IMG/VR virus record: IMGVR_UViG_3300037086_000074
Span: 1-39,662 of that record
Strand: one strand, 5' to 3'
Source: a virus
DNA: 39,662 nucleotides
The notes beneath the pieces were generated by a model. It was not told the DNA's origin and made no database searches. It was given only the letters and a program-made list of their open reading frames with translations. The position numbers and the translations under genes are program-made. This document shows, one piece after another, positions 7,442-14,210 of this stretch (within the stretch, counting starts at the first letter, position 1; each line of letters begins with the position of its first letter).

Positions 7442-7485
7442 AACCGGTGCCTCTGGCTTAGCCAGTTCGAATCTGGCCTCCCCCA
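7403..7485 (+). tRNA. tRNA-Tyr (anticodon GTA)
   Basis: A full cloverleaf can be drawn: acceptor GGGGGAG/CTCCCCC, D-stem TCCG/CGGA, anticodon stem CCGGT/ACCGG with loop CTGTAAA (anticodon GTA at 7438-7440), long variable arm GCC-TCT-GGC, and T-arm GCCAG-TTCGAAT-CTGGC. The long variable arm fits bacterial tRNA-Tyr. The discriminator is A and CCA is not encoded. Position 8 is C instead of the usual T, which is odd. The 5' half is also the 3' end of the HNH ORF. Because the integrase lies 560 bp away, the 3' end may overlap an attachment site; this is not shown. Confidence 0.92.
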
Positions 7486-7509
7486 TTGTCTCGCCTGAGA
7501 GTGTTCGAC

Positions 7510-8049
7510 TCACTCCTCGCCCACCTTTGGAAAACGTCCGCTACTTACGATGTGATAAACGAAAATCAGATCGTCCTCCTTGCGCTCAAAATTCAGGGTG
7601 GTGAGGAGGACGCGTCCTTCAGAGCCATCCGCCAGGCGAAGGGTCACCTCGTCCGGGAAGGGATCTTCTGCGAATGGCCGTTTGGCCCTAAACGTTCCGC
7701 GCCATCCAGACAGGCCAAATTGCCCGTCACCATAGAGACGAAAATCGGTTTCACCCTCAATAGTCGAATCAACCCAGGTAAGCGTTGCGGGGCTCATGCC
7801 GCATCCTCCCATGACAGTCCCCTTATGAACCAGAAGGTACTCCCGCTTAGCGCGATCTTCTCCCCACTCGAAACGGGCCAGTTGTTCCTTCGCATAGGCG
7901 ATGGCCTCGCCCGCATCAGCACCACGCGCCTCAAGTTCTTCCAGGTGCGCTAGCTCCTCCCGCCATCGGGACGTAGCGGGATGCTCGCCCAGTGGGTAGA
8001 AGCGGCGTGTTTCGTCGGGGTTGCGCGCTTCGGCCAGTAGATCGCTCAT
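7510..8049 (-). CDS. Hypothetical two-part protein with internal repeat of its own start region, 179 aa
   Basis: Unknown function. The ORF starts at ATG 8049, overlapping the integrase stop (ATGA). Residues 1-79 are a charged helical region (EELAHLEELEARGADAGEAI). From residue 80 the frame runs through VMGGCGMSPATL, where a 32-bp block identical to the upstream start region supplies a second ribosome site (GGGAGGA) and an in-frame ATG at 7797. From there a 95-residue beta-rich part (DFRLYGDGQFGLSGWRGTF, then DLIFVYHIVS) could be made alone. It may therefore yield a long and a short protein. It converges on tRNA-Tyr with a 24-bp gap. Confidence 0.7.
   Translation of the reverse strand: MSDLLAEARNPDETRRFYPLGEHPATSRWREELAHLEELEARGADAGEAIAYAKEQLARFEWGEDRAKREYLLVHKGTVMGGCGMSPATLTWVDSTIEGETDFRLYGDGQFGLSGWRGTFRAKRPFAEDPFPDEVTLRLADGSEGRVLLTTLNFERKEDDLIFVYHIVSSGRFPKVGEE
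7792..7823 (-). repeat. 32-bp direct repeat, internal copy
   Basis: Identical to 8044-8075, exactly 252 bp (84 codons) away. On the minus strand it contains GGGAGGATGCGGCATGAGC, a ribosome site plus a start codon, here in frame inside the 179-residue ORF. Confidence 0.9.
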
Positions 8050-8075
8050 GCCGCATCCTCCCATGACAGTCCCCT
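8044..8075 (-). repeat. 32-bp direct repeat, copy at integrase end
   Basis: This copy codes for the last integrase residues (SWEDAA and stop) in one frame and holds the ribosome site and start of the downstream gene in another. The second copy is at 7792-7823. The 220 bp between the copies look inserted or duplicated. Confidence 0.9.
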
Positions 8076-9074
8076 AACCCGATCCATCGCCTGTTCCTGC
8101 TCCAGAAACCGCAGATAGATCGCCGTCGTAGCAAGTTGTCGATGCCCGAGCAACGCCCGTAGCCCCTCCAGGTCGCCCGGATTCGACTTCAAGTAGTAGA
8201 CCGCGAACGCAGCCCGGAGCGCGTGAACGTGCGTCTCCACGCCCGCCTTTCGCCCGCACGCCTTCACGATCTCCCAGATGCAACGGTCATCCCGATCCTC
8301 TTTCCCGTCGAGCACTTCCTTGGAGTAGAAGGCGTACGGGGCCGGCGGTACGAGGAAGTCGGTCGCCTTCGCCCAGACGCCGGAGTCGGCCGCCTCGTCG
8401 AGCACGGGGCGGAGCTCATCCGGGACGGGCTTCCATATCGTCTTCCCGCCCTTCTCCTTGAACCTCATGTGCCCGTTCTTGCGGTCGTAGTCGCGGCGGC
8501 GGAGACGGGAGACGGCGCGCCGGCGCGGGCCCATGTAGACGAGGATCATCAGACAGATCGTGTGCGTCCAGACGCGGCGGGTCTGGGTCGACGCGAGAGC
8601 GTCAAGGGCGCGAGCGGCGGCAAGCAGCTTCGGCACGTCCTCGGATGAGACGTGGGTTACGTCGAGCTCGTCGGCGGGTATCCGCTTCGTCCGCTGTATC
8701 CGGTCCATCGGGTTCGCTTTGATCTTGCGGTTGAGGTAGCACCACTTGAACGCGGATGAGAGGACGGCTTCGGCGTGCGCGATCGTGCCCCGGCTTAGCC
8801 CTTTCATGGAGCCGAGGTAGCGGCGCACGTCGTCTTCTTTCACGTCGCTGATGTCGTAGTCGAGCGGCAGCCGGTCTGTGAAGCCGCGGAGGATTCGCCG
8901 GTATGTGCTGATTGTGCGCTCGGACCATCCTCGGCGCAGGCCGTCGTCGAGGAAGTCGTCAAAGGCGCGGTCTGGGGTCATCATGTCGCGCACGATAACC
9001 TCGGCCGCCCCGCTCCCGTTGGCGGGCGTGGGGGCGGGAGCGGGAGCGTGGCCCTCAGCGCCGTAGCGGGCCAT
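8046..9074 (-). CDS. int: Tyrosine integrase, 342 aa
   Basis: Site-specific recombinase that would integrate the phage genome, marking it as temperate. The N-terminal part carries a Pro/Ala-rich stretch (10-20) and then a SAM-like core-binding domain (about 33-125, with WSERTISTYRRIL). Catalytic residues visible: Arg 184 in MGPRRRAVSRL, Lys in FKEKGGK (about 208), His 284 and Arg 287 in HALRAAF, His 311 in GHRQ, and the nucleophile Tyr 320 in TTAIYLRF. Length is normal. The start ATG overlaps the preceding stop (TGATG). It lies in the early operon rather than alone. The nearest attachment-site candidate is tRNA-Tyr at 7403-7485. Confidence 0.93.
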   Translation of the reverse strand: MARYGAEGHAPAPAPTPANGSGAAEVIVRDMMTPDRAFDDFLDDGLRRGWSERTISTYRRILRGFTDRLPLDYDISDVKEDDVRRYLGSMKGLSRGTIAHAEAVLSSAFKWCYLNRKIKANPMDRIQRTKRIPADELDVTHVSSEDVPKLLAAARALDALASTQTRRVWTHTICLMILVYMGPRRRAVSRLRRRDYDRKNGHMRFKEKGGKTIWKPVPDELRPVLDEAADSGVWAKATDFLVPPAPYAFYSKEVLDGKEDRDDRCIWEIVKACGRKAGVETHVHALRAAFAVYYLKSNPGDLEGLRALLGHRQLATTAIYLRFLEQEQAMDRVRGLSWEDAA

Positions 9075-9274
9075 CAGGCGGCCTCGTCCTCACGCACTAT
9101 CGCTAGGTCGGCCCCGATTCGAACGAGGGAGCCAGGGGAATACCGCGTTCTTCCCGGCCGCCACGGGAGCCGCAACGGCTCTCGGCTAACTAATATGCCC
9201 GTGCCCCAGGTTTCGCCACACTCCTGGAACCACGACCTAGCGAAGTCAATGATACGACTGGGAGCCTCAGTCAT
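9074..9274 (-). CDS. Hypothetical protein, 66 aa
   Basis: Small protein with no recognised domain (SWFQECGETWGTGILVS, then YSPGSLVRIGADLAIVRE, probably a short beta fold). It starts with an ATGA overlap and ends with TGATG into the integrase. Its last codons (REDEAA) contain GAGGACGAGG, which can serve as the integrase ribosome site. Confidence 0.65.
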   Translation of the reverse strand: MTEAPSRIIDFARSWFQECGETWGTGILVSREPLRLPWRPGRTRYSPGSLVRIGADLAIVREDEAA

Positions 9275-9528
9275 GCCGCCTCGTCCTCCTCCGTCTCATG
9301 CGCGATCAGTTCCTCGATCTCCCCCACCACCGTCTCCGCAGTCATCTTCAGAAGCGCGGCCATCCCGAGCGGCGTAAGATCGCCCGACGCCGCAGAAAGG
9401 CTCAGGTCTACGCTGCCCTTCGGAACGGTGACGAGCACGAACGCGCGGCAGCCGCGCAGCCGCTTCATCGCGTCCGCGTGCGTCTGATCCCACGCGCTGA
9501 TACTCGCGGGCCCGGTGACGAATTCCAC
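9271..9528 (-). CDS. Hypothetical protein, 85 aa
   Basis: Unknown. It shows a DAMKRLRGCRAFVLVTVPKG strand-like region and a helical C-terminus ending ETEEDEAA, whose codons include GGAGGAGGACGAGG, a strong ribosome site for the next gene. The start is GTG at 9528, which shares one base with the TAG of the preceding nuclease (TAGTG); the frame is open upstream only inside that gene. Part of the recombination operon. Confidence 0.65.
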   Translation of the reverse strand: MEFVTGPASISAWDQTHADAMKRLRGCRAFVLVTVPKGSVDLSLSAASGDLTPLGMAALLKMTAETVVGEIEELIAHETEEDEAA

Positions 9529-10328
9529 TAGGCGGCCCTCCTCAGCGCCGGCTGGAGCACGGACGGCGCAACGTCGCGCGCCCAATCATGGACGCCCCGG
9601 ACGGCGAGAAAGGAAGCCCACACGTCCTCGCCGAGCGTGACGGGGATGGCCTCGTATGCGCCGGATGCGTCGAGTCGGACGATGACGCCGGCGGCGATCT
9701 CCGGCATGGGGATTTCCTCGCCGGTTACGCGGTCCCCGATGAAGTCGGCGCGACCGTAGGCTACGAGCTGGAGCGCCACGTCCGGGTAGACCGCCTTCGA
9801 GGTCTTGAAGTCGGCGATCTCAGGCGAACCGTGTACCAAGTCCCGAGGTGAGGCGTAGGGTGAAACATCGATAGTCGGCCGCGACTGTAAGAGGTCGAAC
9901 GTGCCGCCGTAGTGGTAGCGGCGACTGTAGACGGTCGCCTCCGAGCGGATGACGTTGACGTCCTGCTCTTCTAGGTAGGCGAGCGCGGCGTCGTAGTAGC
10001 CGAACTCCTCATCGTTGAGCTCGGGCGGCTCGGCGTCCGTGATGTGTGACGCGATGGCGGCGTGGACGGCCGTGCCGACGTTCGCGCGCTTTTTCGTGAA
10101 GCGCAGCGGCTCACGCTTGAGCAGATCGACGGCCGCCTCACGCGGAAGATCCTTCCAGGCGTCCCGCTGATCGTACGCCCACTCCGCTACCGACTTCGCG
10201 GCCCAGAACTTGAGCGCCGGCTTCGGGAGTCCTTCGCCGAGGATCTGCGTCACGGACGGGACGTGGAAGCCGTCGAGGGTGAGGCGGTGGCGGCCAGGGT
10301 CGTACCCGAATGCGGGCTTATCCGTCAT
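9528..10328 (-). CDS. PD-(D/E)XK nuclease, RecB/Cas4-like, 266 aa
   Basis: Probable exonuclease paired with the ERF annealing protein upstream. GTAVHAA (85-91) carries the conserved His, GGTFDLL (141-147) the first catalytic Asp, and EIADFKTSK (170-178) the D-x-K motif of the nuclease core. Such enzymes resect double-strand ends to expose single strands for annealing. The gene begins with an overlap with ERF and ends with RRAA-stop, in which AGGAGGG can act as a ribosome site for the next GTG. Length is typical of phage members of this fold. Confidence 0.85.
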   Translation of the reverse strand: MTDKPAFGYDPGRHRLTLDGFHVPSVTQILGEGLPKPALKFWAAKSVAEWAYDQRDAWKDLPREAAVDLLKREPLRFTKKRANVGTAVHAAIASHITDAEPPELNDEEFGYYDAALAYLEEQDVNVIRSEATVYSRRYHYGGTFDLLQSRPTIDVSPYASPRDLVHGSPEIADFKTSKAVYPDVALQLVAYGRADFIGDRVTGEEIPMPEIAAGVIVRLDASGAYEAIPVTLGEDVWASFLAVRGVHDWARDVAPSVLQPALRRAA

Positions 10329-10927
10329 GCCTTCGCCGCCTTGATCGCCTTGAGCACTTCCGCATATTTCGCTGCGGGAATGTCCTCGGAGCGGTCGACG
10401 CCCGCAACCTCCTTGATGATCGTGACGGCGCGGTCTGTGGCGATGTGCGCACCGCGAACGGCGGCGAAGAGTTCGTCCCGCTGCTTGGCGCTGATAGCGC
10501 CCGGCTTCTTGCGCGCGGGCCGCGCCTTGGCCGCTGTGCCTGCGTCGTCGTCCACGTCGGCGCTGATACCGAGGATGGCCTGTAAGCTCTGCCGGCGCGC
10601 GTAGGTGATCGCGCTCCCCTGCTCGGGCGGGGCGTCCTTGACCGGGAATAGGAGCATCGTCTCCTCGAGGCTTTCCCCGGACTCGGCGTGGTAGAGCACC
10701 GTCCGCAGCGCGGGCCGAAGCCCGGTCGCCGTCTCGACGTAGCGGGGGAGATGCGAGACGACGATGCCGTGCTTGTTGAGCACGGGCAGCACTTCCGCGA
10801 GCAGGGTTTCGAGAGAGAGATAGCGAGACTGGAAATGCGGGTTGAGCCGATCACGTTGGAGCGCCGGCATCTCGGCTTGCGCTGCGAGTAGCGCAACAAG
10901 CAACGTTGCGGGCTTCGTGTCACTCAT
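10325..10927 (-). CDS. erf: ERF-family single-strand annealing protein, 200 aa
   Basis: Recombination protein that anneals complementary single strands, used for phage genome circularisation and recombination. The ERF core is seen in ALQRDRLNPHFQSRYLSLETLLAEVLPVLNKHGI (about residues 22-56), GLRPALRTVLYHAESGE, and the GSAITYARRQSLQAILGI signature (about 102-119). A Lys/Ala-rich linker and a small helical C-terminal domain follow. It overlaps the gene upstream by eight bases (ATGAGTGA) and the nuclease downstream by four. ERF next to a RecB-like nuclease is a common phage recombination pair. Confidence 0.9.
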   Translation of the reverse strand: MSDTKPATLLVALLAAQAEMPALQRDRLNPHFQSRYLSLETLLAEVLPVLNKHGIVVSHLPRYVETATGLRPALRTVLYHAESGESLEETMLLFPVKDAPPEQGSAITYARRQSLQAILGISADVDDDAGTAAKARPARKKPGAISAKQRDELFAAVRGAHIATDRAVTIIKEVAGVDRSEDIPAAKYAEVLKAIKAAKA

Positions 10928-11159
10928 TGCGCTGCGCCTCTTTTGGCGCCCAGGCCCGCAGCACCTTGCGGCTCAGCACGTTCCGCACCGTGACCGCGCC
11001 CGACTCGAACCGCTCCACCGCGAGCATGACGCCGTGCCCCGCAGAAATGGTGACCGTCTGCCCGAGCCGGAGCTCCAACTCGACGGTGGTCGAGGTCACG
11101 CCGTCTACGCGGGTCGTGTCGCGTCGGCCGCGCGGATGGACGAGACGCGCCGCGGTCAC
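10920..11159 (-). CDS. Hypothetical beta-rich protein, 79 aa
   Basis: Small protein predicted to be mostly beta strand (TTVELELRLGQTVTISAGHG, then VMLAVERFESGAVTVRNVLS). No cysteine motif or membrane segment. GTG at 11159 overlaps the previous stop (GTGA). Its last eight bases overlap the start of the ERF gene, which suggests coupled expression. Function unknown. Confidence 0.65.
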   Translation of the reverse strand: MTAARLVHPRGRRDTTRVDGVTSTTVELELRLGQTVTISAGHGVMLAVERFESGAVTVRNVLSRKVLRAWAPKEAQRNE

Positions 11160-11392
11160 TTGGTCTCCTTGGCGGGAAGCATCCGTTCACCTTTCAGCTC
11201 GCGGCGCCACCGACGCGGTAATTCGCGCTCGGCGTCAATCTTGGCATCGCTGTAGATGATGAGAGCGCGGACGCGGAGTGATTGCGGGAACCAGCGGCGA
11301 TGCCGGATCACGAACTTCCACTGTCGGGGCAGCTTGCTCCGTAGGAGATCGTTCCGCGCGGCGAGCGCCTGTCTGGCGACGACCCTGCTCAT
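11156..11392 (-). CDS. Small basic hypothetical protein, 78 aa
   Basis: Arg/Lys-rich protein (LLRSKLPRQWKFVIRHRRWF and RELPRRWRRELKGER), which could bind nucleic acid. The start is ATG at 11392, overlapping the upstream TGA (ATGA). It is part of a chain of overlapping early genes running left from the immunity region. Confidence 0.65.
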   Translation of the reverse strand: MSRVVARQALAARNDLLRSKLPRQWKFVIRHRRWFPQSLRVRALIIYSDAKIDAERELPRRWRRELKGERMLPAKETK

Positions 11393-11571
11393 CCGCCGTA
11401 CCTCTTGGCGAGGTTGACGACCTTCGACGGCGCGGGGTGTCGCTCGTTGTAACACTTCGAGCAGCGGCAGCGGCCCTTGTCGATCAAGTCGCGCTCGACG
11501 CCGCGGTACACCTTGGCGCACAGTCCGCCGGGCGTACCGGGTTGGGCTTGGCAGCGGTCGTGAACGTGCAT
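11389..11571 (-). CDS. Cysteine-rich small protein, 60 aa
   Basis: Cysteines at DRCQ, GLCAK and in CRCSKCYNERH suggest a zinc-stabilised mini-domain. The start is ATG at 11571, sharing a base with the preceding TGA (TGATG). The frame is open much farther upstream, but that part lies in neighbouring genes. Function unknown; possibly a small nucleic-acid or protein binder of the early operon. Confidence 0.65.
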   Translation of the reverse strand: MHVHDRCQAQPGTPGGLCAKVYRGVERDLIDKGRCRCSKCYNERHPAPSKVVNLAKRYGG

Positions 11572-11648
11572 CAGCGCCTCCGTAACGAGGTGAGAAAGAA
11601 CGCGGGTAGCAGGACGACGCAGACGACGAGCGCGATAGCGTGCGCCAT
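11571..11648 (-). CDS. Micro-ORF, 25-residue single-span membrane peptide
   Basis: Codes for MAHAIALVVCVVLLPAFFLT followed by SLRRR: one hydrophobic helix with a basic tail, so the C-terminus should stay in the cytoplasm. It is coupled at both ends by TGATG overlaps. Its exact fit into the overlap chain supports translation even though it is very short. Confidence 0.55.
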   Translation of the reverse strand: MAHAIALVVCVVLLPAFFLTSLRRR

Positions 11649-11842
11649 CACGCCGCCTCTCGCAGTAGCCACGGCCGACGCCGCTTCGCCCATGCGTAGT
11701 GAGCGCGGGCGAGCGCAGACAGACCGGGGGTAAGAGCGACCGAGCCGGAAGGACCGGGGGAGGGAGAAGTCCTAACCGGCTCGGCGTGCGCAGGGAAGGG
11801 CGCCCGCGCAAACTCGGAACGTGTTTCGCGCCATGCGGCCAT
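11648..11842 (-). CDS. Hypothetical protein, 64 aa
   Basis: No recognised domain. A Pro/Ser-rich centre (FPAHAEPVRTSPSPGPSGS) is followed by a helix with RAHYAWAKRRRPWLLREAA. The start ATG shares a base with the previous TGA (TGATG), and the stop does the same with the next micro-ORF. Early operon, function unknown. Confidence 0.55.
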   Translation of the reverse strand: MAAWRETRSEFARAPFPAHAEPVRTSPSPGPSGSVALTPGLSALARAHYAWAKRRRPWLLREAA

Positions 11843-12021
11843 CAGTCGGTATCCGGCTCCTGATCCTCGCACTCGCCGTAGCGGTGCAGGATCGTCGGGA
11901 GACCGCACATCGCGCAGCGTGGCTCGTCGGGCGCAAAGGCCATACGAATCTCGCGCGTGCGCTCGAAGCCGACGCCGTAGTCGAAGTCACGGGGAAGATG
12001 TTTGGGCTCGGTCGGATACAT
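11842..12021 (-). CDS. First gene of the leftward early operon; small Cys protein, 59 aa
   Basis: Short protein with CAMCG and a later HRYGEC, which together could form a zinc site. The start is ATG at 12021, with AGGGGG six bases upstream. A GTG farther upstream lies inside the ribosome-site region and is less likely. As the first gene transcribed divergently from the repressor it sits in the Cro position, but no helix-turn-helix is visible, so it is not assigned as Cro. Confidence 0.7.
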   Translation of the reverse strand: MYPTEPKHLPRDFDYGVGFERTREIRMAFAPDEPRCAMCGLPTILHRYGECEDQEPDTD

Positions 12022-12032
12022 GGAGAACCCCC

Positions 12033-12109
12033 TTGTCACAGTTGCTTTGTGGGCGTATTGTGACTCACAACAAAGTCACAAGTCAAGGGGGACACATGAA
12101 CTCTGTGAC
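12033..12109. promoter_or_regulatory. Divergent immunity promoters with four TGTGAC half-sites
   Basis: Rightward promoter: TTGTCA (12033-12038), 17 bp, TATTGT (12056-12061), followed by AAGGGGG and the repressor ATG at 12096. Leftward: TTGACT (12086-12081), 18 bp, CACAAT (12062-12057). TTGTGACT (12058-12065) and AGTCACAA (12074-12081) are a perfect 8-bp inverted repeat with 8 bp between, covering both -10 regions. Further TGTGAC half-sites lie at 12040-12035 (minus) and 12104-12109 (plus, in the repressor gene). Probable operators for the repressor. Confidence 0.7.
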
Positions 12110-12467
12110 GACAAAAACCCGCAAACTGCGTAAGTTTGCTGCCAGGATGGCGCTCGAGGAACAGAAGATCCGCGAAAGGATCGCCGAAGCCCGCATGTCG
12201 GCCGGACTCACACAGGCGGAGCTAGCCGAGCTGTGCAGCGTTCACAAGCGCACCGTGGAGGAGTGGGAGAACACCTATGTCCCCTGGCGACACTTGGAGA
12301 AGATCGCGAGCGTTACGGGCCGGAGCCAGGAGTGGCTACTTCATGGGGAGGGGGAACTGGCTCCGGCGGACATCGGCACTCGACTACAGAGAGTCGAGGG
12401 AATGCTTGAGGAGGTACTTCGCCGCCTACCTCCCGAAGCAACGTCTCAACAAGAAGCTCGATCCTAG
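12096..12467 (+). CDS. Xre/CI-like repressor, 123 aa
   Basis: DNA-binding regulator expected to maintain lysogeny. Residues 25-85 hold the helix-turn-helix domain: RIAEARMSAGLTQAELAELC is the first half and VHKRTVEEWENTYVPWRHL the recognition region, followed by LEKIASVTGRSQEWLLHGEG as in phage repressors of this family. The C-terminal LQRVEGMLEEVLRRL could be a short coiled coil for dimerisation. There is no peptidase domain, so induction is probably not by self-cleavage. ATG 12096 has AAGGGGG five bases upstream. An inverted repeat over its own promoter implies autoregulation. Confidence 0.85.
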   Translation: MNSVTTKTRKLRKFAARMALEEQKIRERIAEARMSAGLTQAELAELCSVHKRTVEEWENTYVPWRHLEKIASVTGRSQEWLLHGEGELAPADIGTRLQRVEGMLEEVLRRLPPEATSQQEARS

Positions 12468-12555
12468 AGAGCCGCTGTTCAACGGTCACCTAGGGCTTTC
12501 AACTTTCCCCGCAGATCGATGTCTAAAGTCTTACCCTACTCGCTTGGAGGCAAAC

Positions 12556-12711
12556 ATGAAAGGCGTAGTCTTCACTCCCATCCTGGCCGCCATCTTTGCG
12601 ATGATGATCACGCGTTCCGGCGCGGTTGCCGCCGGGGCCTTCTTTGCCGTGATCGCCGTGGAACTTGTTGTGATGGCGACGATGGTCAAGAGGCGAAAGC
12701 CGAACGCCTAG
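12556..12711 (+). CDS. Two-helix membrane protein behind the repressor, 51 aa
   Basis: Two hydrophobic helices (FTPILAAIFAMMI and GAVAAGAFFAVIAVELVVMA) joined by TRS, ending with KRRKPNA. GGAGG lies five bases before the ATG. It is likely transcribed with the repressor 88 bp upstream. Genes in this position are expressed in lysogens, so a superinfection-exclusion role is reasonable inference but not shown. Its TAG stop overlaps the stop of the converging exonuclease gene. Confidence 0.7.
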   Translation: MKGVVFTPILAAIFAMMITRSGAVAAGAFFAVIAVELVVMATMVKRRKPNA

Positions 12712-13445
12712 CTAGCGATCTGCACGACCGCCGTCTTCTCGATCCGCTGCGTGCTCCGAGACCACGCCCCGCACTCAAGACAGTGGAGCCGCTGGTAGCG
12801 GCCGGTCGTGAGCGTGGCGAGCCCGCGCCCCTCGATCCGCGCCGACCCGCACTTCGGGCACACGTTGCGGCCGGTGAACGCAGCGTGTGACGGGTGCGAA
12901 CGAATCCACGGACGGAGCACGAGGTACGCCTCCTCGAGCAGAAGCACGTCCCGGATGTTGTACCGGCGCATCCGCGCCCAGGCGAGCTCGTCGCCATCCA
13001 TGCAGCGGCGCCAAAGCATGAACCCCTCGTGCTCGACCTTGCCCTCGAGGCCAAGCTGCTTAGACACGTTGGCGAGCTTGTTTGAGAGGAAGCGGAACTC
13101 GTGCCTGACCGTCTCCAGAAGATCCATCTGCTTGAACGGGGACGGCGGGTTGAGGCCGAGTTCGACGAACTCGCGTTGAATGTGTGGAACGTCGAAGCGG
13201 CGCCCGTTGAAGTGGACAACCACGTCCGCCTCGTCCAGGAGGCCCCAGAGGCGGCGCACCATCTGCTCGTGGCCGGTGTGATGGTCGGAGAGGAACTTGA
13301 CCCGTGACTTGCCGAACCACTTGTACCCACACGACATCATGCCGCCTTGATCTACGATCTGATCGATGCCGATGGTCGGCTGCCAGAGTGACCATGTGTA
13401 GACGAGCGCCGGCCGCGTCTCGATGTCGATGGCGAGGACTCTCAT
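12708..13445 (-). CDS. RNase H-like 3'-5' exonuclease with C-terminal zinc ribbon, 245 aa
   Basis: Nuclease of the DEDD type. AIDIET (5-10) supplies D and E, VVHFNGRRFDVPHI (76-89) the second acidic motif, and YNIRDVLLLEEAY (162-174) the final Asp, resembling YprB/PolB-like exonucleases. Four cysteines (196, 199, 222, 225; CPKCG and CLECG) form a zinc ribbon at the end. I prefer ATG at 13445, directly before the first catalytic strand. A TTG at 13523 would overlap the gene upstream by 41 bp. It lies apart from the other DNA-processing genes, between tail/membrane genes and the immunity region. Confidence 0.8.
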   Translation of the reverse strand: MRVLAIDIETRPALVYTWSLWQPTIGIDQIVDQGGMMSCGYKWFGKSRVKFLSDHHTGHEQMVRRLWGLLDEADVVVHFNGRRFDVPHIQREFVELGLNPPSPFKQMDLLETVRHEFRFLSNKLANVSKQLGLEGKVEHEGFMLWRRCMDGDELAWARMRRYNIRDVLLLEEAYLVLRPWIRSHPSHAAFTGRNVCPKCGSARIEGRGLATLTTGRYQRLHCLECGAWSRSTQRIEKTAVVQIAS

Positions 13446-13482
13446 GCCGTTTTCTACGACGACGATGGGCGGCGCGGGTGTC

Positions 13483-13821
13483 CTAGCGGGTAGTTCGGTC
13501 AACCGAGGTCTCCTTGTCGTCAATGAGCTGTTGTCGGAGTTCCTCTAGGATCACGCTCATTGTCTGGGCGAGGTCGAGGAGAAGGTCGGCGTTGTGTGCT
13601 AGGCCGTCGGAGTTGAGCTTGTTCTCGTGCGCGAGACCGTTCTGTGTGAAGGTCGCGTAGAGCGAGAGCAGTACAACAAAGAAGGTCAGGGAAATGAGTC
13701 CGGGGAACGCGAGGCAGAAGATCGTCCCCCCGATACAAATAACGATGGTCTGCCATACCGAATCGAACGACTCGAACCAGCGGAGGAAGCCATAGACGGC
13801 CCACTCTAGAAATCGGCGCAT
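13483..13821 (-). CDS. Membrane protein, 112 aa (holin candidate)
   Basis: An aromatic N-terminus (FLEWAVYGFLRWFESF) is followed by two adjoining hydrophobic spans (TIVICIGGTIFCLAFPGL and LTFFVVLLSLYATF) and a soluble, charged C-terminal half. The ATG shares a base with the TGA of the coiled-coil membrane gene upstream (TGATG). Placement right after tail genes fits a lysis or membrane function, but the amidase is 25 kb away. A holin role is only possible. Confidence 0.7.
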   Translation of the reverse strand: MRRFLEWAVYGFLRWFESFDSVWQTIVICIGGTIFCLAFPGLISLTFFVVLLSLYATFTQNGLAHENKLNSDGLAHNADLLLDLAQTMSVILEELRQQLIDDKETSVDRTTR

Positions 13822-14210
13822 CAGATGACGCCGAGGGCGCGGAGAACGAAGTCAATGCCGACGCCGACTAGGAGCGTCACGGCCCCGGTAACAAGGACGG
13901 TCGCCCACACGGGCCACATGCGCGCGGCGGCTGCGAGCCGGTCGGCGGTCCGGGCTTCCGATTCGGCGATGACGGCCCGAAACTCGAGCGTCTGCCGCGC
14001 ATTCGCGTCTTGAAGTTTGCTCGGAATCTCTTCCAGCTTGTCCTCGATCGCGTTGAACCGCACACGATTGAACTTCCGCATCGCGGCCACCGCGCGGGTG
14101 AGGTTCGCTTGCGCGTCCTCGATCCGAGTTGTCCGCGCTTCCAGGGCGGCGGCGCGCTGCTCGACGGTTTCCACGCGCTTGCGTAGGTGGTCCGACTCGG
14201 AGACCGCCAC
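13821..14210 (-). CDS. Coiled-coil protein with C-terminal membrane anchor, 129 aa (holin candidate)
   Basis: Residues 1-95 are helical with heptad-like spacing (VETVEQRAAALEARTTRIED, then NAIEDKLEEIPSKLQD). A hydrophobic span (VWATVLVTGAVTLLVGVGI) lies near the C-terminus. The start is GTG directly after the TAG of the gene upstream. Coiled-coil plus C-terminal span resembles some holin-like or spanin-like phage proteins. Paired with the next membrane gene by a TGATG overlap. Confidence 0.7.
   Translation of the reverse strand: MAVSESDHLRKRVETVEQRAAALEARTTRIEDAQANLTRAVAAMRKFNRVRFNAIEDKLEEIPSKLQDANARQTLEFRAVIAESEARTADRLAAAARMWPVWATVLVTGAVTLLVGVGIDFVLRALGVI

Noticed and set aside
7786-8080. 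Attachment site core made from the 32-bp repeat
   Set aside because: A phage genome should hold one attP core; this repeat is explained by start-region duplication. It is kept only as a recombination product possibility.
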